A stretch of DNA of 64,000 nt from Lishizhenia tianjinensis (GTDB taxonomy: Bacteria; Bacteroidota; Bacteroidia; Flavobacteriales_D; Crocinitomicaceae): positions 1-64,000 of the forward strand of contig CAMDLY010000001.1 in NCBI GenBank assembly GCA_945902115.1, written 5' to 3'. Under the pieces are notes generated by a model that ran no database searches, had not been told where the DNA came from, and saw only the letters and a program-made list of their open reading frames with translations. The position numbers and the translations under genes are program-made. Shown piece by piece: positions 1-7,286 of the stretch (positions are counted from its first letter, which is position 1; every line of letters begins with the position of its first letter).

Positions 1-323
1 AAAATATATTGTTTGAATTTGATAAGGCCATTGTACAAAAAGTAGCCTATGGAGAATTGGAATCTGTAATTAATATCCTAGTTGATAGACCGAAAGTAAA
101 AATAGAATTACAAGGACATACAGACGCCGTTGGGGAGGAAAGTTACAACGTAGGTTTATCAAAAAATCGAGTAAATGCAGTTCGTGATTTCTTGATTGCT
201 AATGGAATTGAATCGGAGAGAATTATTTGCGATTATTATGGCGAGAAGAAACCAAAAAAGACTAATGATAATGCAGAAGGAAGACAACAAAACAGGAGAG
301 TTGAAGTGAGATTCAAAGAGTAA
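1..323 (+). CDS. OmpA-family C-terminal domain protein, 5'-truncated by the window edge
   Basis: Only the last ~107 codons are present; the frame is open to base 1, reading NILFEFDKA just inside the window, so the gene starts upstream and the in-frame TTG at 9 is not the real start. The fragment is a complete OmpA-like peptidoglycan-binding core: a strand with FEFDKA, the helix with ELQGHTDAVG, and the late NRRVEVRF. Proteins with this domain sit in the outer membrane or periplasm and grip diaminopimelate of the cell wall. What lies N-terminal (barrel, repeats or lipoprotein) cannot be seen. A strong intrinsic terminator follows 8 nt after the stop. Confidence 0.9.
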   Translation, partial: NILFEFDKAIVQKVAYGELESVINILVDRPKVKIELQGHTDAVGEESYNVGLSKNRVNAVRDFLIANGIESERIICDYYGEKKPKKTNDNAEGRQQNRRVEVRFKE

Positions 324-330
324 TACTTTA

Positions 331-354
331 AAGCCGGGAAACCGGCTTTTTTTT
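331..354 (+). terminator. Rho-independent terminator after the OmpA-domain gene
   Basis: A perfect GCCGG/CCGGC stem with a GAAA loop (333-346) is followed by eight Ts. It serves the plus-strand OmpA-domain gene. On the minus strand the run after the stem is only three Ts, so it is a weaker stop for the converging gene that ends at 358. Confidence 0.9.
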
Positions 355-357
355 GTT

Positions 358-840
358 TTAAAGATCTTTGTTTATAGCATGCATGTCGTTGTGATTTTCC
401 TCAATTTGATCTTTGATAAATTGAATACTTTTGGCCAACATAAAAATATCTTGAGTAGAGAATTTTCTCAACCAAAGCCAACTTTCATTTTCGTGATCTA
501 CAGCTCTTCCAATATGGTATAAAGTTTCGTAGTTGTTTTGAAGCAACCATTTTCCAGCTTGCTGCTTTCCCTCTGCCAAATGGATCATTGCCAATAAGTG
601 TGCATAACCATTCTTTAATAACCAATCTCGAGGTTCATCTTTGAGGTAAATGGCATGAACACTAAAAAATAATTCAGGATAACCGTTATCTTTTAACCAA
701 GACTGTATCTCTTCATTTCCTTCAACAGCTTTAGCCCAAGCCAAAATTACCAACGCCGGGTAGTCAATTGGCTTAAGAGATGCAACCGACAAAGGTTCTG
801 GGTTCTCTGTTTTTTTCTTTTTAAAAAATTTCTCTATCAT
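358..840 (-). CDS. Small protein made of 25-residue WLxxNxY repeats, function unknown
   Basis: 160 aa, soluble, no signal peptide; basic N-terminus (FFKKKK) then a repeat array. Trp residues at 48, 73, 98 and 123 lie exactly 25 apart, the first three opening WLKDNGY, WLLKNGY and WLLQNNY; the block before W48 fits a further degenerate unit. This suggests a short alpha-solenoid for protein binding. I do not recognise a named family. The start is supported by the ATGA overlap with the upstream relic frame (837-953), a remnant of a second SpmB-like tail, so the gene probably was, and may still be, cotranscribed with the SpmA/B-type gene. The array is described from the sequence; the binding role is inference. 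Confidence 0.75.
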   Translation of the reverse strand: MIEKFFKKKKTENPEPLSVASLKPIDYPALVILAWAKAVEGNEEIQSWLKDNGYPELFFSVHAIYLKDEPRDWLLKNGYAHLLAMIHLAEGKQQAGKWLLQNNYETLYHIGRAVDHENESWLWLRKFSTQDIFMLAKSIQFIKDQIEENHNDMHAINKDL

Positions 841-953
841 GCGAAAAACATATAGGCTACTAAAATAGCAACAATTCCTCCAATTAAATCACAAACTAAC
901 TCTGCTTGCGAGGCATTACGAATATTTATGGGCAGTTTGTGCAAAATTCTGTT
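837..953 (-). pseudogene. Relic of an SpmB/nucleoside-recognition C-terminus
   Basis: An open stretch of 38 codons on the minus strand, preceded by an in-frame TGA (954-956) and without a start codon of its own, ends DLIGGIVAILVAYMFFA-stop. This closely matches the end of the intact neighbour (DLICVITAILVATWFFN) and a shared NI(K/R)N motif ~28 residues earlier. It is in a different frame from the intact gene. The stop TGA overlaps the ATG of the repeat-protein gene (ATGA), as in a once-intact operon. Read as the remnant of a tandem paralogue or of a 3'-end duplication. Confidence 0.7.
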
Positions 954-982
954 TCAATAAATATGTAACTGGGTTTGTTGTT

Positions 983-2425
983 TTAGTTAAAAAACCAAGT
1001 AGCCACCAAAATTGCTGTTATTACACAAATTAAATCAACCAAAAGCATCGTTCCTAAAGTGTAGCGCGTATTCTTTATATTTACAGATCCAAAATAAACT
1101 GCAATAACGTAAAAAGTTGTTTCCGCACTGCATTGAAAAATACAGCTCAATCGACCAGTAAATGAATCCACACCAAAAGTCCGCATAGAGTCAATCATAA
1201 ATCCACGTGACCCACCCGAACTAAAAGGACGCAACATTGCAACAGGTAAAGAGTCTGTAATTTCTTTAGCAACTCCCATTAAGGAAAATATAGAGGATAT
1301 TCCGTTACTCAAAATCTCAAACAAACCTGAATTTCGAAACAAAGAAATTGCCACCAACATTCCCAAAACATATGGAAAAATGGTGACTCCAGTTTTTAAA
1401 CCACTATGAGCACCCGAAACAAAAGCATCAAAAATGGTTGTATTTCTCTCTGAAAACTTTTTTTCTTGTAAAAAAGAAAAAATCAATGTAAATCCAATAA
1501 TTCCAATTAAAAGCAAGCTAGAAAAGTTGGAAGTGAAAAAATTTTTACCAATTAAGTCCAATTGATTAATGTAAAGCAGTAGGCCAACAATTCCTGCCAA
1601 TATACCCATCAGTACTGCTATCAATGTTGCGCTTTTAAAATTGATCTTTTGTTTGATTCCAACAAGTAAAAAAGCTGCAATCGTTCCTATAAAAGAAGTA
1701 ATAATACATGGCAACATCACATCTGCGGGATTGGTAGCATTTTCCGCAGCTCTGTAACCAATTATGGAAGTTGGAATCAACGATAAGCCTGCAGCATGCA
1801 AACACATAAACATAATTTGAGCATCACTTGCTTTATCTTTATCTGGATTTATTTCCTGTAAACTTTGCATAGCTTTTAAACCAAAAGGTGTTGCCGCAGA
1901 ATCAAGACCAAGAAAATTGGCTGCAAAATTTAACGTCATATATGAAATAGACTCATGATTTTTAGGTATCGATGGGAAAACTTTTACAAAAAGTGGACTT
2001 AGGCGCTTCGCCAATCTTTCAGCTGCTCCGGAATCAATTAATAACTGCATTAAGCCGCAGAAAAAAGCCAAATATGCAATCAAAGGGATCATCAAATCCA
2101 GTAAAGTATTTTTACAAGTTGCTAATAGACCGTCAGATTTCTGCACTCCACTAAAAATTTGAACAGTTTTATTTTTGAAGATATAGCTCGTATCCGGATC
2201 TTCATCATTTAAATTGACAACAACTAGTGTATTAGGCACTTTTTGAAGTGAATCTCTGATTTCAATTGGGATATTTTGCAAGTAAGTTTCCTTGATAAGA
2301 ATAGGATCGTCTTTTTTACCGTTTAGAACATAATCAATTGAATATTGGTTGGATGAAAAAAGACCCACAACAATAAAAACTATTGAAGAAATAAAAATAA
2401 CTAACCAGAACCGACTAAGTACCAT
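983..2425 (-). CDS. SpmA-SpmB-type nucleoside recognition (Gate) domain membrane protein
   Basis: 480 aa; one N-terminal membrane segment (about 7-24), a soluble insert of ~90 residues, then many membrane helices. The first half resembles SpmA (LNFAANFLGLDSAATPFGLKAM), the second SpmB (FRNSGLFEIL, RPFSSGGSRGFMIDSM, CIFQCSAETTFYVIAVYFGS). Bacteroidota often carry the two spore-maturation proteins fused, though they do not sporulate; the Gate domain is thought to move small solutes or nucleosides, but the role here is unknown. The Met at 2425 gives a clean membrane start. A degenerate copy of its C-terminus lies just downstream (837-953). Confidence 0.85.
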   Translation of the reverse strand: MVLSRFWLVIFISSIVFIVVGLFSSNQYSIDYVLNGKKDDPILIKETYLQNIPIEIRDSLQKVPNTLVVVNLNDEDPDTSYIFKNKTVQIFSGVQKSDGLLATCKNTLLDLMIPLIAYLAFFCGLMQLLIDSGAAERLAKRLSPLFVKVFPSIPKNHESISYMTLNFAANFLGLDSAATPFGLKAMQSLQEINPDKDKASDAQIMFMCLHAAGLSLIPTSIIGYRAAENATNPADVMLPCIITSFIGTIAAFLLVGIKQKINFKSATLIAVLMGILAGIVGLLLYINQLDLIGKNFFTSNFSSLLLIGIIGFTLIFSFLQEKKFSERNTTIFDAFVSGAHSGLKTGVTIFPYVLGMLVAISLFRNSGLFEILSNGISSIFSLMGVAKEITDSLPVAMLRPFSSGGSRGFMIDSMRTFGVDSFTGRLSCIFQCSAETTFYVIAVYFGSVNIKNTRYTLGTMLLVDLICVITAILVATWFFN

Positions 2426-2494
2426 AGAACGAAATTGAATATTTTTTTATTGACATCGAAACATATTATAAAAATCTATTAACAAAAAATATTG

Positions 2495-2577
2495 AATTAC
2501 TCTTCTGTTCCTATAAAATAATTTGAAAAAGGTCTTTTTAAAGGACTTTACAAATTTTATTCTTGAAAAGAGTAATT
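2495..2577. repeat. Nested inverted repeat in a divergent intergenic region
   Basis: Within the 228-290 bp between the SpmA/B gene and the subtilase, a perfect 10-bp inverted repeat (AATTACTCTT at 2495-2504, complement at 2568-2577) encloses a second, bulged pair (2513-2525 with 2551-2560) and an inner near-palindrome (2532-2546). Together these could fold into one long AT-rich hairpin or cruciform. Function unknown; the region also has to hold the promoters of both flanking genes. Confidence 0.45.
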
Positions 2578-2695
2578 ATCTAAAGTACACCTTAACTAAT
2601 CATTAAAACAATAGTTTACCTATTGATATAAACGAATTGATGTGAAAAAGTAATGTATAACATGAATTTTTCTAAACCCTATTTCATTAATTTCC

Positions 2696-2703
2696 TACCT
2701 TTG
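2696..2703 (+). promoter_or_regulatory. -7 promoter box TACCTTTG of the subtilase gene
   Basis: Exact match to the Bacteroidota -7 consensus TAnnTTTG, 12 nt before the ATG at 2716 (6 nt before the ATG at 2710). It argues against the upstream ATG at 2653 as start, because that codon would lie before the transcription start. Confidence 0.55.
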
Positions 2704-2715
2704 AAGGTAATGCAT

Positions 2716-4890
2716 ATGAAATTATTAAGTCTTATCTTGTTACTATGTATTTCTCAACTTACTTATTCGCAAGTCAGGTTGAGTTCTAATGACTGGCAAG
2801 ATATCTCCTCGTTAAAAGATCATATCGTGAAGTCAGGCGGAATAACCGAGGGTTTATTGAGAAAATACCCACTTCAGTTAATTGGAGGCACCCCGTATCT
2901 TTCTTTTATTGGAAAAACAGACTCTACCTTTTCGAAAGAAAATAACCTGTTCATAGAAAATGGTATTCTCGTTCATTCAAAAATAGGCGAAATTGCCAGT
3001 ATTAAAATACCGGTCAATTTCTTGACTAATGAAATAAGAATTCCTGGTTTTCTTGCCATTCAGTTGGCTTCAAAAATAGGTAATCAACTTGATAAGGCTG
3101 TCCAAGACACTCGCGCTGATAGCGTCCACCAAGGAATTGGTTTACCAGAAAGCTATTCTGGAAAGGATGTATACATAGGTATCACCGACTGGGGTTTTGA
3201 TTACTCCTCACCTATGTTTTACGATACCTCTTTGCAACAAACAAGAATTGTCGCCGCATGGGATCAATATAAACTCAGCGGACCGTCGCCAATACCATTT
3301 GGATACGGAACTGAGTATGACTCACCAGCAGAGTTATTGAGTGCAGGATCCGACACGGCAAATATATACTCCTACTCTACCCACGGCACTCATGTCGCTG
3401 GAATTGCAGGCGGCAGTGGCGCGGGAACTCAATACAAAGGAATCGCCTACGATGCCAATTTTTTGTTTTGTACATTTCTTGTGGATGAAGCGGCCGTTCT
3501 CGACGCTTGGCAATGGATGTACAATAAAGCACAAGCAGACGGAAAAAGACTGGTGATAAACATGAGTTGGGGCTTATACCATATGGGTACCTTAGATGGT
3601 TCTTCCATGCTAAGTCAGGCTATTTCGGCCTATGCTGATTCCGGTGTGGTATTCGCGAATTCTGGCGGTAATAATGGAAATGTAAATTTTCATATAAAGA
3701 AACTATTTACTCCGCAGGATACCATTGTAAAATCAAAAATTGATTTTTACTCATACAACTCCAATCCGAATATGTGGGGACAAAGTATTCACGCTTGGGG
3801 AGAGGTCGGAAAAAGTTTTTCAACAGGCTTTTCTATACTCAATAGCGCAGGGGCAACCTTAGCTCAATCTCCACAATACACCACTATAAGTACCATAAAC
3901 GCAGTAGATTCTTTCGTTATTGCTGGATTCGATACTATATTTTATAAAATTTCAGCTGATGCCTCTCACCCTTTAAATGGAAAACCTCAAATTAGAATGC
4001 GCGTAAAAAATACCAATACCTCCTTGCGAGTCATTATGAAATCAATAGCAACAAGTGGTACTGTGCATTATTGGAATGTTACTGAGTTATCTAATGATGT
4101 TGGCAACTGGGGAATGCCTTTTTCAACGTCCGGATCGGGCACAGTGGCGGGTAATAATGAAAACGGTATTAGCGAGCCCTCTTGTTCAGACGATGTAATA
4201 AGTGTAGCTGCCTATGCTACACAATATCCAACTCAAAGCGGTAATTTAGTTGGAGGGGCAATTGCATCCTTCTCAAGTGTCGGCCCAAGATATGACGGTG
4301 TTATGAAACCCGATATTGCGGCTCCAGGTGTCTCTATTATTTCGTCGATATCGTCATATACCGATGTGGCTGTAACCTCTCTAGCAAATGTAAATTTCAA
4401 CGGTCGAACATATCACTTTGGAAAATTTTCAGGAACCTCCATGGCATCACCCATGGTAGCAGGAATAGCCGCATTGATTTTAGATGCTAACCCCTACTTG
4501 TCGTCACAACAAGTGAAAGAAATTATTATGCAAACCGCGCGCGAAGACAACTACACAGGCAGCATACCTGATTCAGGTAGCGTGAAGTGGGGTGCAGGTA
4601 AAGTAAATGCGTATGCAGCAGTGAAATTGGCCTTACAAACCATCGGATTTGAGCATACCCCCACAGAATTAGAATGGAATGTTTACCCAAATCCCGTAAT
4701 AAATGAGCTGCACTTTACTATTGTTGAGGATTTACCTGAAATAGCGGAAATCATTGATATTGAAGGCAATGTATTTGAAAAAACCATCCAAGATGGAAAG
4801 CTCCGTGTGTCTGATCTCGCTCCAGGAACCTATTTCATCCGTTTAATTGTTAAAGAGAGGGTACAACAAGAGCGTTTTATTAAAATATGA
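2716..4890 (+). CDS. Secreted subtilisin-like (S8) serine protease with type IX sorting domain
   Basis: 724 aa from ATG 2716, chosen because it begins a clean signal peptide (MKLLSLILLLCISQLTYSQ); in-frame ATGs at 2653 and 2710 are less likely. The subtilase triad is visible: Asp about 158 (GITDWGFD), His about 223 (THGTHVAGIAGG), Ser about 575 (SGTSMASPMVAG), with the oxyanion region FANSGGNNGN. The ~350 residues between His and Ser are much longer than in classical subtilisins, so a beta-rich insert splits the catalytic domain. The last ~75 residues (WNVYPNPVINELHF to RFIKI) are a type A T9SS C-terminal sorting domain, so the enzyme is exported through the type IX system and released or anchored at the cell surface. 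The GNAT gene overlaps its stop. Confidence 0.9.
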   Translation: MKLLSLILLLCISQLTYSQVRLSSNDWQDISSLKDHIVKSGGITEGLLRKYPLQLIGGTPYLSFIGKTDSTFSKENNLFIENGILVHSKIGEIASIKIPVNFLTNEIRIPGFLAIQLASKIGNQLDKAVQDTRADSVHQGIGLPESYSGKDVYIGITDWGFDYSSPMFYDTSLQQTRIVAAWDQYKLSGPSPIPFGYGTEYDSPAELLSAGSDTANIYSYSTHGTHVAGIAGGSGAGTQYKGIAYDANFLFCTFLVDEAAVLDAWQWMYNKAQADGKRLVINMSWGLYHMGTLDGSSMLSQAISAYADSGVVFANSGGNNGNVNFHIKKLFTPQDTIVKSKIDFYSYNSNPNMWGQSIHAWGEVGKSFSTGFSILNSAGATLAQSPQYTTISTINAVDSFVIAGFDTIFYKISADASHPLNGKPQIRMRVKNTNTSLRVIMKSIATSGTVHYWNVTELSNDVGNWGMPFSTSGSGTVAGNNENGISEPSCSDDVISVAAYATQYPTQSGNLVGGAIASFSSVGPRYDGVMKPDIAAPGVSIISSISSYTDVAVTSLANVNFNGRTYHFGKFSGTSMASPMVAGIAALILDANPYLSSQQVKEIIMQTAREDNYTGSIPDSGSVKWGAGKVNAYAAVKLALQTIGFEHTPTELEWNVYPNPVINELHFTIVEDLPEIAEIIDIEGNVFEKTIQDGKLRVSDLAPGTYFIRLIVKERVQQERFIKI

Positions 4891-5366
4891 TCAAACAACT
4901 AAGCATCAAGAACTTAGGAATAATTTCTGATCTTGCTCACCAAATATGGCCAATAGTATATAAAGAAATGCTAACTGAGGAGCAGATATCATATATGCTA
5001 AGCAGGATGTACGATTTACAAATTCTCGAAAAAGCATACCTCGGTGGGGATACATTTTACACCTATAATTTCAATAAGGAGGATCTTGGATATATTCATT
5101 TATGCGCTAAAGATTCAGAACTAAAACTTGAGAAAATTTATGTTCTTCCGAGTTACCATAAAACTGGGATTGGTGCTAAACTCATAGATTTTTGTATCGA
5201 GTATGCATCAAATAATAATTTTTCAGCTATTTACTTACATGTTAATCGCGAAAACCCCTCGGTTAATTTCTATCTAAAAAAGGGCTTTATAATTGAAAAA
5301 ACCGAAGACTTCGATATTGGTAATGGGTTCTTTATGAATGATTTTATTATGAAAAAATATATTTAA
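4887..5366 (+). CDS. GNAT-family N-acetyltransferase
   Basis: 159 aa GCN5-type fold. The acetyl-CoA binding loop reads VLPSYHKTGIGAKLIDF (the Q/RxxGxG/A region), followed by the beta-bulge helix YLHVNRENPSVNFYLKKGF that marks the C-terminal half of the fold. The acceptor cannot be told; RimI-like and small-molecule acetylases look alike at this level. The ATG overlaps the protease stop as ATGA, which suggests translational coupling, although a functional link to a secreted protease is not obvious. Confidence 0.85.
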   Translation: MIKQLSIKNLGIISDLAHQIWPIVYKEMLTEEQISYMLSRMYDLQILEKAYLGGDTFYTYNFNKEDLGYIHLCAKDSELKLEKIYVLPSYHKTGIGAKLIDFCIEYASNNNFSAIYLHVNRENPSVNFYLKKGFIIEKTEDFDIGNGFFMNDFIMKKYI

Positions 5367-5380
5367 AATGTTTTTTTTAA

Positions 5381-5394
5381 TTATGCATGCATAA
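5381..5394. promoter_or_regulatory. Perfect 14-bp palindrome TTATGCATGCATAA, candidate operator
   Basis: Fully self-complementary, located 15 bp upstream of the -7 box of the acyl-CoA dehydrogenase gene, so it overlaps the expected -33 region. The position suits a dimeric repressor. No regulator is assigned; the symmetry and position are seen, the role is inferred. Confidence 0.4.
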
Positions 5395-5409
5395 CATATA
5401 AAACTTTAT

Positions 5410-5417
5410 TATATTTG
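5410..5417 (+). promoter_or_regulatory. -7 promoter box TATATTTG of the acyl-CoA dehydrogenase gene
   Basis: Exact TAnnTTTG match ending 17 nt before the ATG at 5435, giving a short leader of about 12 nt. The palindrome at 5381-5394 lies just upstream. Confidence 0.6.
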
Positions 5418-5434
5418 TTAGAAAACCGGCAAAT

Positions 5435-7213
5435 ATGAGCACACCCATCAAAGGAGGAGAATTTATCATCCGAAAAACATTACCCAACGAAATTTTTACA
5501 CCAGAGGAATGGACTGAAGAGCACCGAATGATCGCTCAAATGTGTGATGATTTTATTGAACAAGAGGTGATTCCGCATATCGAGAGAATTGATAACATGG
5601 AAGCTGGCTTAATGCCTTCAATAATGGATAAAGCCGGGCAGCTTGGAATGCTTGGACTATCAGTTCCTGAAGAACTAGGAGGCATGGGAGTGGATTTCAA
5701 GACTTCATTACTCGCTACAGAAAGACTGGGAACAGGATATTCATTCTCTGTGGCCTTTGGAGCTCACACTGGAATTGGAACTTTACCCCTACTCTATTAT
5801 GGCAACGAAGAACAAAAATCAACATATATTCCCAAGTTAGCAAGCGGTGAATGGAAAGCGGCATATTGCCTGACAGAACCAGGTTCTGGATCAGATGCCA
5901 ACTCAGGAAAAACAAAAGCAACTCTCTCAAGTGATGGTTTATTTTATTCCTTGACGGGCCAAAAAATGTGGATAACAAATGCCGGATTTGCGAACTTATT
6001 TACGGTATTTGCAAAAATTGATGACGATAAAAATCTAACAGCATTTTTAGTTGAAGCAGATAGTGAGGGAATTTCACTGAACCCTGAAGAGAAGAAAATG
6101 GGAATCAAGGGATCTTCAACACGACAAGTATTCTTCAACAACGTAAAAGTACCAGCCAAAAACATGCTTTCTTCGAGAGAAAACGGATTTAAAATTGCCT
6201 TAAACATTCTTAATATCGGAAGAATAAAACTAGCTGCAGGTGTTTTGGGAGGTGCAAAAGGAACGATTACTGAGGCCATAAAATATGCCAATACACGCGA
6301 ACAATTTGGCAGACCAATTTCGAAGTATGGAGCTATAAGATATAAACTTGCAGAATGTGTTATTCGCGCATATACCGTTGAGTCTGCTACTTATCGTGCT
6401 GGACAAAATATTGACGATGCGATAAATGGATTAATAGATGCAGGAATGGATAAATCAGAGGCTACTCTGAAGGGTATAGAACTATTTGCCCCAGAATGTG
6501 CTATTCTGAAAGTAGCAGGTTCAGAGGCATTGGATTTTGCAGTAGATGAAGCCGTTCAAATTTTTGGTGGTATGGGTTATTCCGCTGAATCATCTGTGGA
6601 AAGAGCGTATAGAGATTCTCGCATAAACAGAATATTTGAAGGAACAAATGAAATAAATAGAATGCTCACAGTAGAAATGGTTTTAAGAAGGGCCATGAAA
6701 GGTGAACTAGATTTAATGGGGCCCGCAATGAAAGTGGCCAGTGAATTAATGAGTATTCCCGAAAGCACCCTAGGTTCGGATGAAATTCTAGGTGAAGAAG
6801 AGAAATTATTAGAGGGCTTTAAGAAGTGTATGCTGATGGTCGCAGGATCTGCTGTTCAAAAACTCATGCAAACCCTTAGTAAAGAACAAGAAATATTGAT
6901 GAATATTGCCGATATCGCTATTTGGACTTATTTGGCCGAGTCCACACTGCTGCGCGTTCAAAAGAAACTTGCAAATGAAGGCGAAGAGAAATGTGCTGTT
7001 GAACTTGCCATTGTAAAAACCTATTTTTACGATTGTGCAGATAAAATAGAGAAGACAGCGAAAGACGCTATCTACAGCTTTGCTGATGGTGATGAGGCAC
7101 GTATGATGATCATGGGCCTCAAAAGATTTACCAAAACTGGGACACATAATCCAAAGGCTGCTCGACAAGTAATTGCTCAATATGTAATTGAAAAAAATAG
7201 CTACTGTTTATAA
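5435..7213 (+). CDS. Acyl-CoA dehydrogenase family protein, long form
   Basis: 592 aa FAD enzyme that introduces the trans-2 double bond in acyl-CoA, feeding electrons to ETF. N-terminal and middle domains show YCLTEPGSGSDA and MWITNAG; the helical domain carries QIFGGMGYSAESSVERAYRD and RIFEGTNEINR, typical flavin and CoA contacts. A C-terminal extension of ~180 residues (after about 410) makes it longer than the ~380-aa short-chain enzymes and puts it with the VLCAD-like bacterial group. Monocistronic, with its own promoter and a palindromic candidate operator. Substrate chain length is not determined by what is visible. Confidence 0.92.
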   Translation: MSTPIKGGEFIIRKTLPNEIFTPEEWTEEHRMIAQMCDDFIEQEVIPHIERIDNMEAGLMPSIMDKAGQLGMLGLSVPEELGGMGVDFKTSLLATERLGTGYSFSVAFGAHTGIGTLPLLYYGNEEQKSTYIPKLASGEWKAAYCLTEPGSGSDANSGKTKATLSSDGLFYSLTGQKMWITNAGFANLFTVFAKIDDDKNLTAFLVEADSEGISLNPEEKKMGIKGSSTRQVFFNNVKVPAKNMLSSRENGFKIALNILNIGRIKLAAGVLGGAKGTITEAIKYANTREQFGRPISKYGAIRYKLAECVIRAYTVESATYRAGQNIDDAINGLIDAGMDKSEATLKGIELFAPECAILKVAGSEALDFAVDEAVQIFGGMGYSAESSVERAYRDSRINRIFEGTNEINRMLTVEMVLRRAMKGELDLMGPAMKVASELMSIPESTLGSDEILGEEEKLLEGFKKCMLMVAGSAVQKLMQTLSKEQEILMNIADIAIWTYLAESTLLRVQKKLANEGEEKCAVELAIVKTYFYDCADKIEKTAKDAIYSFADGDEARMMIMGLKRFTKTGTHNPKAARQVIAQYVIEKNSYCL

Positions 7214-7286
7214 GTCTCTTCATAAGTTCACATAGGCTTAACATAGAAAACTGCATATTTAATGTGCTTTTTTACATTTTTGTAAT

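Noticed and set aside
2653..2715. Upstream ATG start of the subtilase
   Set aside because: It precedes the -7 box at 2696-2703 and would bury the signal peptide behind 21 residues.
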